A stretch of DNA of 64,000 nt from Adiantum capillus-veneris (taxonomy: Eukaryota > Streptophyta > Polypodiopsida > Polypodiales > Pteridaceae). The stretch covers positions 83,185,340 to 83,249,339 of the forward strand of contig CM043971.1 of NCBI GenBank assembly GCA_014529385.2, in the 5' to 3' direction. Below, in pieces: positions 1 to 11,514 of this stretch. The notes below the pieces were generated by a model. It had not been told where the DNA came from and searched no databases. It saw nothing but the letters and a program-made list of their open reading frames with translations. Position 1 is the stretch's first letter. The number at the start of each line of letters is the position of its first letter. The position numbers and the translations under genes were made by a program.

Positions 1-124
1 GAACCCCATCTTGGCATGTAGTCAATTCCTCTAATATAAGGACGTGCCCTCTCATGGAAGAGGCAGGTTGAGTTTAGTCTCATTCTCTCTCTTTAGCCTT
101 ACGTGACGTGTGCATCACATCACA
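1..124 (+). repeat. 5' LTR, right part only
   Basis: Matches 1673-1796 with a few substitutions and ends in ...CATCACA. The first 30 or so bases lie before the window. Confidence 0.8.
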
Positions 125-207
125 TTGGTGGAGTTGACGGGAATTAGGAGGGTTCTTTAGAGGTTTCATTTTCAGTTTCTTGGGGCACTGCAACAGAGTA
201 GGCAGCT

Positions 208-318
208 ATGGCGACCTTCTTGGTTTCAGTTTGCATCCTCACTGCTTGCTTTCTTGCTAATCTGCTCCCGCCATCACCCACCCATGACAAGCCCACGCAA
301 AGGGCTCCTCCTTGCTAA
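208..318 (+). CDS. Short ORF with signal-peptide-like start
   Basis: ATG at 208 opens 36 codons beginning MATFLVSVCILTACFLANLL and ending in TAA. The hydrophobic core looks like a secretion signal or signal anchor. It lies just after the primer-site region of the short LTR element, so it may be a captured exon piece. No family is recognised and it may be chance. Confidence 0.25.
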   Translation: MATFLVSVCILTACFLANLLPPSPTHDKPTQRAPPC

Positions 319-523
319 TCAGCCCAAGCTTGCCGAGTTTCGCCTGCCATCTGTGTCGTAGCCATTTCTCGTCGAGGCCATCTCCACGGTGAAGAGAAGC
401 GCTCGACAAGGGCGCCCTCCCGAAGTGAAGCTTGTTTGCAAGTGGCTGCAAGGCGTGGTAGCAATAGATGCTTCTCTTTGAAATAGCTTCTTTTGGAATT
501 TGACCGCCTAGGCGCAGTTCAGC

Positions 524-880
524 ATGTTGTTGTCGTATCTCGCAACAGATATCATAATTGTGGTTGCAGCAGGAGTAGGAATTCTGTTTGCTCTTTTCCA
601 ATGGTATGTCGTGTCTAAGGTTTCTGTGCATCCCTCCGCAAGCATGTCTACGACAACAAAAATGGAAGTAGGAATGGGGACTATCTTCTGCATCACCAAA
701 AGGAAGTAGATTCTGATGGCGCTTTTGTCGTCTTGAAATGTGCCGAGATCCAGGAAGCCATTTTTGTTGGTACAAATTCTTTCCTTTAGTATCTGGGCAT
801 ATTCCTTGGAGCATTTGCAAAAGTTATCTTTGTGTTCTTGGGTTCTGTGGAAAACTTTAGCTTGTCTCCCCAACCCATGG
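524..880 (+). pseudogene. Vacuolar H+-pyrophosphatase N-terminal fragment (captured)
   Basis: The frame starting at 524 gives a transmembrane stretch followed by FALFQWYVVSKV, which matches the first membrane segment of plant K+-dependent vacuolar H+-pyrophosphatases (AVP1 type: SLFQWYVVS). After a one-base frame change near 675 the other frame gives GDYLL, then VVLKCAEIQEAI and TNSFL, also colinear with that family. An in-frame TAG at 787-789 follows, then YLGIF and KVIFVFLGSVENFS, the start of membrane segment 2, ending near 880. So about 110 of roughly 770 residues are present, with a frameshift, a stop and a small deletion. The intact enzyme pumps protons into the vacuole using PPi; this fragment cannot. 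It lies in sense orientation inside the LTR element. Confidence 0.8.
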
Positions 881-1642
881 CGCGAAATAGTTTATATTAG
901 TTTATATTGCCCTTCAACACACCCTGCTCTTGTTCAGTCCCTTTTATTGCAAGAACCCTCTCTCATGGAGCTTTCGGGATCACGCCTGCAAGACAGTCCC
1001 ATCAAAGCAGTGGCTAGCTTGTTAATGCATTTGGATTTTGGTGAGTGTTTCCTGCGACAACCTACACTGAACATGCTCTACACAACCGATTGTCTTGGGA
1101 TATTTTGCAGTTTACAGTCGGTTTTGAAATGTTCTTGTTTTGAGCATGCTCTAAAAGACGGGAGTTGCTGCACCTTGATTGTTACAGAGGTACCTGATCT
1201 TCTAGTCTTGCTGGTCATGAAGCAGTGCTACAATCGTGAAGCTCAAGCTTTCATTATATGTTTAGTGATAGTCTTTTCATCTTTAGTTCATGTCGCAATT
1301 TAGTTTTTGTTGAATAAACGTTACCATCACATCAAGCTCTTTCGCGAAGGGATGCATGTCGCAAAAATTTTGCACCCAATCCTCAGTCAATCCTTCCTCA
1401 TCTTGTCCATTACATTGGGATAGCGACCTAATGTTTGCATAAGCGAGATGTATGAGTTCCATGCCTTGATGATGTTCGGCATGATGACGAGTCTAGCCCC
1501 AGAGTTCAGTCCCGTAGTCCCTAAGCTCTTGTAAGATCACTCCCCCTGGATGAGGCATTGGAGTTGATCCCTTCCTGTCAAGTCCATTCTCAGTCCAAAT
1601 TGTAAAAAAGATGTCCATCTTTTTTCTCCCTAAGGGGGGAGG

Positions 1643-1796
1643 TGTGGTGTGTGTGCGTAGGGTTCTTGGAGAGAACCCCATCTTGTCATGTAGTCAGTTC
1701 CTCTAATATAAGGACGTGCCCTCTCATGGAAGAGGCAGGTTGAGTTTAGTCTCATTCTCTCTCTCTAGACTTACGTGACGTGTACATCACGTCACA
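1643..1796 (+). repeat. 3' LTR of the short element
   Basis: 154 bp, TG at 1643 to CA at 1796, preceded by a polypurine tract at 1632-1642. It contains CTAATATAAGG, a possible TATA region near 1700. Confidence 0.75.
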
Positions 1797-1821
1797 ATAT
1801 TAATCTTCTTCTATCCATTGA

Positions 1822-2198
1822 ATAAAATGCAGATACAATGTTTTTACGGGATGGAAAATGTCTTGGAACTTTTTTGGATCCGGCCATGGTAAGGGAGAAC
1901 ATGACAGTGCGGGAGCAGTAATAAAAAGGTCTTTAACTCAATACCAATTGCAGCCAAACTGTCCAAAGATAGACTGTGTTGCAGATGTTGTGGCATTATT
2001 AGGACGGACCTTGTCAAATGGTGCTACAGCCACCTATGCATCCCAGGCCCGTTATGTAAGCATGATTTTTTGGGTGATTGAATTGGGGGATGTCGAAAGG
2101 GGAAAAAATTGGGATGTGAAGACTATAAAAAATACCCGCTCAATGCACTCTGTTTTTGCATATTCAGAGCATTATACAACTGCTTTGAGAACACGTTT
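1822..2198 (+). pseudogene. GHGKG-motif protein, 5' part (interrupted gene)
   Basis: An open frame after the TGA at 1819 runs into the LTR insertion at 2199; the first ATG is 1858 but the protein may begin upstream of the window's first element. It contains WNFFGSGHGKGEHDSAGAVI, followed by KR. I associate this motif with uncharacterised, often transposon-linked plant and animal proteins, but cannot name the family. The frame continues exactly at 7588 once the insertion and one copy of its 5 bp target duplication are removed: 341 + 487 bases = 276 codons from ATG 1858 to the stop at 8074. The gene was therefore open when the element landed. Confidence 0.6.
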
Positions 2199-2676
2199 TT
2201 CTACAGACGGGAGCGTGGAGAACCCTACAACATACCAAGAATCGTGCACTACAGACCATAAACGATAAATATTGCATACATGGAAGATCCACAAGCACGA
2301 AATAGAAGCTGCACGTGAACATAGAGAGACAGCAAGCGAGAGAGAGGAAGAGAACATGCGTGGACGCACCTCCTAGAGCGGAGTGCTACGCTTGGCATAG
2401 CGAGAGAGGAGAGAAGAATGAAACAGACACTGGGTGCAATCTCCCCCCGTGCAAGAGTGACCATTTCCCTCTCGCACGTATTTCATTTATAGATTTCTTC
2501 AATGGTCAATGTGAGTACAAACTGGCCGGCCGGTCATAAATGGCCAAAGCTCATAAAGAGCACTTGAATAATAAAATGTACATAAAATATGATATCCTTT
2601 TGCAATAGCTTAGCTTAGTCAATCCTTTTCCACCTGTCACAGCTGCAATAAATAATAAGATATCAATTCCATAACA
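2199..2676 (-). repeat. 3' LTR of LARD-like element
   Basis: 478 bp. In plus orientation it runs TTCTACAGACGG...TTCCATAACA; one base change (TG to TT) at the outer terminus relative to the other LTR. The purine-rich GGAGAGGTA lies just inside on the minus strand (2677-2685). Confidence 0.85.
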
Positions 2677-3107
2677 TACCTCTCCGTTGGAAAGCAACTG
2701 TCCTCAGTTGCGAAGATAAAAATCTGCAAACAATACTTGTCAAAAACAATGATTAGTATGTTGTGTCAAAAACATCACATAATAAAAGAAAAATTTATGA
2801 AACTAAACAACATTAGCTTATGCCTGCCTTCATTCACATACTACCTATTCTAGTATCCCATACCACTAGAATAAGCAGTATATGTCATACCCTGATGAAT
2901 CAGGATATCATTGGTCACACTCATCATTAATCTCATAATGTCAAGTCTCATCACATAAACACTGCCATAATAATCACCAGATACCAAATCCCAATCCAAT
3001 TCCAATTCCACAATATAAGTCCAAATCCAAATCACTTTCATTATATACCTGGGTAACAAAATCATACCAATTACAGTGGTGGCCAGCCCACTGCAGCATG
3101 ATTTTGT

Positions 3108-3330
3108 GATCGGTGTTGCCTCAACCGGCGAATCTACACCAATAGAGCGTGCTGCCTAGATCGGCGAATCTGCACTAATGCTTCCTATATCGGCGGATCT
3201 GCATTTACCATTGTGAACTTGCAATTTGTCAGTGTGCTGCCTAAATCGGCGAATCTGCATAGATAATTGGTGTTGCCTAAATCGGTGAATCTACACCAAG
3301 ATGAGCATTTACACACTCCCTAAACCAGCG
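3108..3330. repeat. Degenerate tandem repeat, TGCCTAAATCGGCGAATCTGCA unit family
   Basis: About six imperfect copies of a roughly 20-base core (GCCTAAATCGGCGAATCTGC and variants) separated by 10-40 bases. They lie in the non-coding interior of the LARD-like element. Confidence 0.6.
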
Positions 3331-4479
3331 GATGTGTGTGTGTGTGTGACCAATGGACTAGACAAGACATAAAAACATAAAAAATGTACTACCTGTTTTA
3401 CACCACATTGGGGTAAGGTTGAGTAACAAAGTACTGACAAATTGGTATTGAACGAAAAGCACCTCGACTCACGTGAGTAGCTGCATATCTCAATGTGAAA
3501 TGATCGCAATAGCAATTTTTTTTAATACAAGTATTGGCAAAATGCTAGAGAATGCAAGTAATTAAAAGAGCAATGCCTTCTGTCAAACAATAAATGGTAA
3601 TCAAGTTGATAAGTAAGCCAGATGTGTTGAATTGATGTAACGTTGTTGTTGTCTGTTTGCTCTCTGTAAATCATTTTACTCTGGATGATGTACTGCATCT
3701 GAAATACATGTACCAGTCTGTGCGTGGGGAAAGGGAGACAAGTAGGACAGAGCTGTAATTAGTAAGAGTCATTTACAATGATGAGCCTCTAATTAATTGG
3801 AAAGTGAGATGGAATCAATGTATTGTAGATTGTTTTGGTTTGAATAAATGGAGCAGTCTCTTGAGATCGCAAACTGTTACCTCTAAAGTTCTTAATACCG
3901 TAAAAAAATACAAAATAAAAAAAATAAAAATTGTTTAAAGAGCATTGACTAGTGTTTAGTCATGATATCACGAGCTTACATCATGCAAAGGTCCTACTAT
4001 AAACAGTAGATTGATCCAACACATAAAGAAGACAACACGAAATTAATTTGACCTTAGCTGCTCTATTAGAAATTTCCATTTAGGTGTGTTTGTGTGGTCA
4101 CAAGTAATGGCCATGGATAGTGTGTCAGAAACGCAATCAGGATAGATGGGTCGCACTGTTAGCTTGCTCAAAATAGCATAGCGGGAATTAATAAGTATAT
4201 TTTACTAGATATATGAGAAACAACTACATAATTACTAATAACCTATATAAACATAATACTTATCTAAGTTCGAACCAATAACATCAAATATATAAAATTG
4301 TACACAATCATTCTCTTTTTCTATATATTGTATTTTATTGGTTTTTTTTAAATTATTATTTAAAAAATAATAATAATAAATTCAATTGTTTGATTATGAT
4401 ACTAATATAGTTTATAACTGTAAAAAAATAAAACACTATTGATTGCAATAACCAAAACGCAATTGGGGGTTGAAGAGAG

Positions 4480-4691
4480 AGGGAGAATTGAATTGTTATA
4501 GTAATTGTCTTCAAAACACCAAAACTTCTTATGAGACCAATCGGCTAGAATCGTTGTGGATCCAATTTAATATCCAGATACAAAAATAAAATGAAGTAAA
4601 GGGAAAGATTGTTAAGAGAAAAATGTTGTCTGAGAAAGTATTGCACAGGTGGTCGAAGACATTCAGTAGTGTGTACTTCTGCCATTGTCGT

Positions 4692-4736
<45 letters not shown>

Positions 4737-4930
4737 CAGATGTAGTAGATGAGGGGGAGAGCGAGAAATGAAATAAAATAAAATGTTACATTAAACGCCT
4801 TCAAAGGCCAAAATTACATATGATACAATCTCGATGGAGCTAATTACAATATCTGGGTATAAAAATAAAATGAAGTGAAGTGTGAAACTAAAGCAAAAGC
4901 CTAAAATCTGCATGCGAAAATCATCATTAG
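4480..4930. repeat. Diverged duplication around a 44-base G run
   Basis: Segments near 4480-4640 and 4770-4925 share a diverged order of words (CTTCAAA..CCAAAA, then ATATC.GG.TA, then AAAAATAAAATGAAGT). A pure G tract occupies 4692-4735 between them; its true length is doubtful in any assembly. No gene is seen. Confidence 0.45.
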
Positions 4931-4935
4931 CATTG

Positions 4936-7092
4936 TTGTGAATGCCCGATGGTGCTCCACCGTGGGTGGTGTCGCAAAAATTATTGGTTGTTGAAGAGCT
5001 GTGTCAATTTTCGCTGCTACAGGTAGGCGTACTCTGTCGTTAAGCCTGTTTCTCCATCCCCGCAACCCTTCCTCTCACTCTCACCGTGCGACCTTATGTG
5101 GCGCTATTACACCGACCACCAAAGGCGGCTCTAGTACCAGCGCCCTGTGCACATGTCGACAACTTGTGGAAGTTACAGGTCGTCAGATCCAAGAATGACA
5201 CACCATGTATGCGTGCTTCCACGAGCGCGGGAGAAACACCTTGCTTCCCCCATCGGATGTCTCCACCTGCCTGTAAGCGATCTAGGAAACCCCTTTGCTT
5301 GCCAGAGGGGATCTTCCCCTATTGATCTAACTATGAAACATTAAAATAGATTCCTACTGGCGAGTATTAAAACTAAAATTTGAGGAGAAAAGTACAGGTG
5401 CATATCTGGTAAGTGAGCGGATGGCCCATGCTGGTTGTGAGCAACTGAGTGAGAGAAAAATATAAAAAATAAAAAAAAATGCTGCTATCTTGCATGCGGC
5501 CACAAAACTTGAGGTTGCAGTTGGTGCAGGCAGAATTAAAAAGGGCTACTTGACTCAGTTCTCTTGGAGGTGGGCAGTGGGAGTTCTGTGGTGGGCGGCC
5601 GACAGTTGATCCGAGAGAGAAGAGAGAGAGAGTTATCTACGGCAGCAGAGGAAGAGGGCAAGTTGGGAGGAAAAGAGAGAGAGATGTGAGTGTTCTGCAT
5701 GCGCAAGGGAGGGCCATGGGTAGTTGGAGGACTGGTGTACCTCTCTGAGTGTTGGCATGCAGCTATACTGAAGCTAGTGGTTGGTGGCCAGAGAGAGATA
5801 GAGATAATGTGAGATAGAGAGAAAAGTCTGCCAACAACAGTGTGCAAAAGTGAATGTGAGGACTTTGCACGAGCAGCACACGCAAAAGCAATACAGGTGA
5901 AGAGTCCACCGAGGATCGAGAGTGAAACTGCCTGCAAACAACTGGCTGTAACAAAATGGCATGACGGTTAGTCTGGGTGATAGAGAATGGGAGCAGGGGG
6001 TTGGTGGGTGATGCATGCAACTGTCTCGAGTGGGAGGGGAAGCTGCTGTTCAAAGTTGGCATGCAAATGAGAAAGTGTCACCCAATTTGCATGGCCGAGG
6101 ATGGGGCCGATTGTGTCCACAAGATTTGGTGGACAGGGTTGGGGTCGCCACTGGCGGTTGTTGCAGACGCTCGACTGCAGTTCTGAGTTTGGTTGCCAAG
6201 GTGTTGCATGGATGGGAGATCAACTCCAGTTTGCATGCGCACACCAGGCTGCCAGTTAATGCCGTCCCCTGCTCGTGCATCCGGCTGCAGCACATACATC
6301 CGACAAAGCCAATATTGATGTGGAGATGAGGCCAGGGTAGAGGGAAGCAGAGGCAGCGAGGCTTGCATCCCTCTCTCGTTTTCATTTGTTCCTGCCAAAA
6401 ATCTCTCTCTCTTTCTCTCTCTCTATGCCTTATCTCTCCTTTCCTAAACTTGTTACCTCGCCTTTCCACTATTTTCCTCCGTGTTCATTGCTAAACCAGG
6501 ATCCCTAATTCTACTGCACAACATTGCACAACATTGTTGACTAGCTGCTCATTTCACCTAAGAGCGCCCGATTCAAGTGTTTGATAAGGTCAGGGGTCCA
6601 CCCTTTCTTGCCTCCATTACATGAGGATGCCGCCACCGATCTCCTTGTCTGTGACTCCTTACTCATGGAGGTGGAGGGGGCACCAACACGCCGACACACA
6701 CAGAGGAGCCCAGGGCCATCTTGCCTCATAGCAGCTTTTTTTTTCTCCTTTTTTTTTCTTTTTCTTCTTCTTCTTCTTTTGCATCTGCTCTTCGTAATAC
6801 TCTATCAAGGATTATGCACTATTCCCCCCCCCTTTTTTTCCCCATAGAGTATCTCAATATAAATTAGTCTAATCCCTTATATTATTATGTTTAATCAACA
6901 TAATTATACTAACAATTTCTATATCATTAAAACAAAGAAGGGGCTCTCTTTAATTCCAAAAAATCACTACTTATATCATGCAATCGACAATGATTACTGC
7001 AAATTGAAGCAATTAACAGAACCTACAAACATAAGAAAGAAAAATACTTAGCTGCAGCTTGTTAAAATATGTAGTCTTGGAGCGTAGCCTAT
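4936..7092. other. LARD interior, no recognisable gene
   Basis: This stretch is more GC-rich than its surroundings between about 5000 and 6500 and has overlapping open frames on both strands without any domain I recognise. CT/GA-rich tracts at 5600-5830 and 6400-6425 and a T-rich run at 6730-6840 explain several of these frames. Confidence 0.5.
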
Positions 7093-7104
7093 GCTCTGAT
7101 ACCA
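7093..7104 (-). other. Primer binding site, initiator-Met tRNA
   Basis: Reverse complement reads TGGTATCAGAGC, the standard plant copia-type primer site, with one spacer base before the LTR at 7106. Confidence 0.9.
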
Positions 7105-7105
7105 C

Positions 7106-7582
7106 TGCTACAGACGGGAGCGTTGAGAAACCTGAAACATACCGATAATCGTGCACTACAGACCATAAACGATAAATATTGCATGCCTGGAAGATCCACA
7201 AGCACGAAATAGAAGCTGCACGTGAACAAAGAGAGACAGCAAGCGAGAGAGAGGAAGAGAACATGCGCGGATGCACCTCCTAGAGCGGAGTGCTACGCCT
7301 GGCACAGCGAGAGAGGAGAGAAGAATGAAACGGACAATGGGTGCAATCTCCCCCCGTGCAAGAGTGACCATTTCCCTCTCGCACGTATTTCATTTATAGA
7401 TTTCTTCAATGGTCAATGTGAGTACAAATTGGCCGGCGGTCGTAAATGGCCAAAGCTCATAAAGAGCACTCGAATAATAAAATGTACATAAAATATGATA
7501 TCCTTTTGCAATAGCTTAGCTCGGTCAATCCTTTTCCACCTGTCACAGCTGCAATAAGTAATAAGATATCAATTCCATAACA
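7106..7582 (-). repeat. 5' LTR of LARD-like element
   Basis: 477 bp partner of 2199-2676, with TG/CA ends. Confidence 0.85.
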
Positions 7583-7587
7583 CGTTC

Positions 7588-8074
7588 ACTGTCTTGTTTT
7601 TGTAGTGCATGTAAACAAGAAAAGTGGAGGAGATGTGTGAGAAAGTCACATGTTCCTTTGTGGACATACCTTATTTTGGAGCCTACAGAAGAAGGCGAAG
7701 ACTATGATGACGAAATAAATGAGGATGCAGCGTATGAAGGACACTATGACACCCTCAATCAAGCTCTTATTGTTGGTGATAATTTTGTTGTTTTCGCACC
7801 AAATGACAATGAAGAAAAAGTTGATTTCTATATAGTGAAATGCAATGCATCTATTGAGGAGTTTCATTCAGACACTGAAGATGACTGGGGCAATATCATT
7901 GGGCGAGGATCCTATGCTATCAAAGGGTTTTACTATCATATGATAAATGAGCAGACCTACGAGCTTTTGGACAAAAATCCAGAGGTGTTCATATATTCAC
8001 ATCTTGTTCGGGAAATCAAAATCCCCATGATACCCCATCCCAGCAACTCCAAAGCTATATACAATATCACTTGA
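7588..8074 (+). pseudogene. GHGKG-motif protein, 3' part (interrupted gene)
   Basis: Continues the frame broken at 2198. It begins with a Cys-rich segment (C-x-C-x2-C...WRRC, bases 7594-7640), then LWTYLILEP, an acidic stretch (EEGEDYDDE), a segment DNFVVFAP...DFYIVKC that looks like a beta-rich BAH/chromo-type fold by spacing only, and DDWGNIIGRGSYAIKGFYY. It stops at TGA 8072-8074. The frame is uninterrupted over 160 codons, so the gene was probably functional or recently active before the retroelement inserted. No enzymatic motif is visible. The 8075-8216 stretch after it holds nothing recognisable. Confidence 0.6.
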
Positions 8075-8216
8075 TGTCAGTGAGTCTATCCACAATAGTA
8101 TGGCTTTTGAGCTCTAACCATCTTAAGAAATACATAATGCATAATTTTTTGTATATCTGCCTTTAACTGTAAACTGAACTGGGTTTGAAACCAGTCGCTC
8201 CTCAGAAATCATACTG

Positions 8217-9240
<1,024 letters not shown>

Positions 9241-9307
9241 CTTTTATTTGCAAGATACTTAAAATATAGAATACAATATATTTCCGTGCAACTTGCTTGT
9301 AAATGTA

Positions 9308-10179
9308 TTATACATGAATTCTACTACATTGATTGACAAGAAGGCTGAGTAATTCTCCATTTACATCCATCGACAAAAAAATACATCGACAAAAGTCGCC
9401 CACTTCATAGACTTTATGAAGCTTTTTTTTAATAAAAAAATATGTTCCTTTCTTCTGGAAAAAGTCAATCCGCCATTTCCAATAAAAAGGACGTACATAG
9501 GTGTCGTCAGGTTGTCTGTCTTCACAAATTATAGTCCTCTTTGTATACTCAATTTTTTCCTTAGAGATCAACCAGTGCGCCAGCCAGTTTATGACAGTGG
9601 TTGACAGAAAACAGGTGCACACTTCTTTAGACTTCTTTTCTAGCTTGGAAAAAACAAGAAATGACCCCAATGGATTAAACATTAGCTTATATCCAGAATC
9701 ATCAAAGATAATTGTGTCAAGTGGTAGGTCAGGAAAATTTTCAAGATTCTTGTGGAACACTGGTTTATCTGTCGCGCCCAATTTAAAAGGGACCCTTGTG
9801 CACTGCGCCTGACTTACCACTCTATTGAATCTTTTGTGGTGGTCAGGGAACACTGTCGCTAGCGTGTGTTTGAGCTTCTCAAACTCGCAGCAGCTCCATA
9901 TCCACACTTCGAACCATTTGAACAAAAATTCAGAAACACTTCTGCATCGAGCCTTACCCAAAACTGTGTATCCCCTTCAACAAGATATCGCATTTCTGGC
10001 CAGTAGGGAAATTCTTCACCATATTTTCCATCAAATTTCTTGAGCAGTAATCCATTAAGGTCCAAAATGAGAACCCTACACTGGACGCTCAACGGAGGTG
10101 GTGGCCTTGGCCATATCAGTGGGATTATTTTAATTAGTCTATACCATAGAGGAAACATGAGCACTGCAGGAGACAACAC
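9308..10179 (-). pseudogene. FCP1/NIF-like HAD phosphatase domain, frameshifted
   Basis: Minus strand. One frame (10090-9910) gives VLILDLNGLLLKKF, the HAD motif I region (DxNG instead of DxDG), then WVRLDAEVFLNFC. At about 9915 the homology moves one frame over: FKWFEVWIWSCCEFEKLKHT, then VFHKNLENFP and IIFDDSGYKLMFNP, the DD motif typical of NLI-interacting-factor/FCP1-like phosphatases. The C-terminal part (INWLAHWL...VRPFYW) is weaker. Such enzymes remove phosphate from serine/threonine, classically of the RNA polymerase II tail. Asn for the second Asp of motif I together with the frame break argues for a non-functional copy, unless an intron lies near 9915. It is the last module of the 9.3-15.4 kb cluster. 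Confidence 0.6.
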
Positions 10180-10461
10180 GCAATTCCATATTGCACGAAT
10201 GTCAACCCTGCCATTCTACTTGTCAGTCCTAAACCTATCTGCAAGATGCCATTCTTCAACTGAAAACATATCTGCAGATGCAAAATTACACGAGACTCAA
10301 ATTTAAATATGCAATTAGGACATATCTACATATTGAAATCATACAATAAAAATACCCAATGTTCAAAAATTAGGCACAAGATGAAAGAGACGTCGAATGG
10401 GAAAGAAAGTTATATTAATTTTAGAAGTGGTTACATAAAAAGAAACATAGGGGGGGAAAAC

Positions 10462-10700
10462 TATAATCTTTTGCAGGCTCTGGGTTTAGGGTCAGAACTT
10501 GTGCCGGTATTCTGCATCTCCTTAGTGTCTTCTATGTCCATCTCCTCTTCTGGCTGCCCCTGGGTCTCTTCCTCTTCCTTGCTGTTTTGCTCCATTTCAG
10601 GCTTCTCATCTGTAGTCTTCTCGATTATTTTTTTTTGGCCTTTCTTATATGCTGAGCAAGGGTCTCCTTGGGACTTCCCTCCAGCCTGACATCTACACGA
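10462..10700 (-). CDS. Acidic low-complexity exon candidate
   Basis: The minus frame gives a Lys-rich start (KKGQKKIIEKTTDEKPEME) and then a Glu-rich stretch ending at TAG near 10462. It resembles a nuclear, disordered linker or tail. It lies between the RING-like exon and the phosphatase domain, and could end one gene or be an exon of it; the in-frame stop favours a gene end. Confidence 0.35.
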
Positions 10701-10751
10701 CCATTAGCTTTAGAAAGCTGTGCAGCAAAAGATCACTTATTAGAGCCTTAA

Positions 10752-11003
10752 TCAATGAAAAAACTTACTCTTGCCACGTTGGCCTCGTTTTCTCGGGATC
10801 TTTGATCTTTTCACCCGCATGCCAGTGTCTAGCAACACATCGTCTTCCTCATTCAGGGTTTTCCCTTCAGCACCAATCGTACTCTGCTCCTTTACCTCAA
10901 AGTTTTGTTCTTCTTCTGTTGTTTCCGAAACAGGTTTCTCATCATTACCAAGGACACTTTCATCAAGCAAAACCTCCACAGGTGTCTTGTATGCAGGTGT
11001 CAC
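10752..11003 (-). CDS. Disordered acidic/basic exon candidate
   Basis: About 80 codons: acidic (SETTEEEQNFEVKEQ) then strongly basic (RVKRSKIPRKRGQRGKSK), a plausible bipartite nuclear localisation signal. It follows the RING-like exon in the same direction. A similar basic motif (TPPRRKSRGKG) is found in 15113-15379, supporting two related units in the cluster. Confidence 0.35.
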   Translation of the reverse strand: MTPAYKTPVEVLLDESVLGNDEKPVSETTEEEQNFEVKEQSTIGAEGKTLNEEDDVLLDTGMRVKRSKIPRKRGQRGKSKFFH

Positions 11004-11154
11004 GACTCACTGCATCGTTCCTTGTGTCTTTACCGGCAGTAGTTTTGAAGCAGCTTGACTATGAAAAAACATCACAGAAGACAAAAATCAACCACCTAAT
11101 TAAAACAATAGTGTGTTTCTTACCCATTGAAACAATTTTCTCACCTGTTTTTGG

Positions 11155-11439
11155 TCATGGTTCAACTGGCTTCTTCTTTAGAAGGGATTGGTCTTCTGCA
11201 GAAATAACTCCGGGGCAATACTTAAGCAGGCACTTTCCTTTCTCAGCCAAGTGAGCATAGCAGAATTCATGGTATGCATGTGAACAAGGCAATAGAACAA
11301 CATGGCTTGAGAGATTGTGATCATGAATTTTTACACCACAAGCATTGCACACATCAATGAGAACAACACTATGTCCGGGAGCTGAAACTCGTGCAGGCAA
11401 GACCATGGTTTTAGGTGGCAAACGTGACACAGACAACAA
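11155..11439 (-). CDS. RING-like zinc-binding exon (unit 2)
   Basis: Contains VCNACGVKIHDHNLSSHVVL, then LPCSHAYHEFCYAHLAEKGK and a further C-x4-C. The spacing C-x2-C ... C-x-H-x-Y-H-x2-C fits the first six ligands of a RING-type finger, though the last pair is irregular. RING domains commonly recruit E2 enzymes for ubiquitin transfer. It corresponds to the RING-like piece at 13406-13702 of the upstream unit. Function of the whole protein is unknown. Confidence 0.5.
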   Translation of the reverse strand: MLSVSRLPPKTMVLPARVSAPGHSVVLIDVCNACGVKIHDHNLSSHVVLLPCSHAYHEFCYAHLAEKGKCLLKYCPGVISAEDQSLLKKKPVEP

Positions 11440-11514
11440 AGGTTTCCTTGCGCTCCAAGCATTTGGATAATTCTTCCTGAAGGCAAGAGACCTCTGTTAT
11501 CAGACAATGTCAAA

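Larger units (their letters stand above)
1..1796 (+). mobile_element. Short non-autonomous LTR retrotransposon with captured gene fragment
   Basis: Bases 1-124 and 1673-1796 are near-identical direct repeats ending in the same CA. The right copy starts about 30 bases earlier, at a TG next to a purine tract (AAGGGGGGAGG, 1632-1642), which fits a polypurine tract followed by a 154 bp 3' LTR. The left LTR is cut by the window edge. TGGTGGAGTTGACGGG starts 1 base after the left LTR, where a primer site would sit, but I cannot assign the tRNA. The roughly 1.5 kb interior has no gag or pol; it holds a vacuolar pyrophosphatase fragment. Size and structure resemble TRIM/SMART elements. The left target duplication lies outside the window. 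Confidence 0.75.
2199..7582 (-). mobile_element. Large non-coding LTR retrotransposon (LARD-like)
   Basis: LTRs at 2199-2676 and 7106-7582 are about 95% alike by eye. On the minus strand each starts TGTTATGGAATT. A primer site TGGTATCAGAGC (initiator-Met tRNA) lies at 7104-7093, one base inside the right LTR, so the element reads on the minus strand. Flanks are CGTTT (2194-2198) and CGTTC (7583-7587), a 5 bp target duplication with one mismatch. The 4.4 kb interior has no recognisable gag, protease, reverse transcriptase, RNase H or integrase on either strand. It would depend on another element's proteins. It interrupts the GHGKG-motif gene. Confidence 0.85.

Noticed and set aside
257-820. 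187-codon minus-strand ORF
   Set aside because: Antisense shadow of the pyrophosphatase fragment; no family similarity.
5536-6469. Overlapping minus-strand ORFs of 80-139 codons in the LARD-like element
   Set aside because: Low-complexity Ser/Leu and Glu/Arg runs from CT/GA tracts; no domain recognised.
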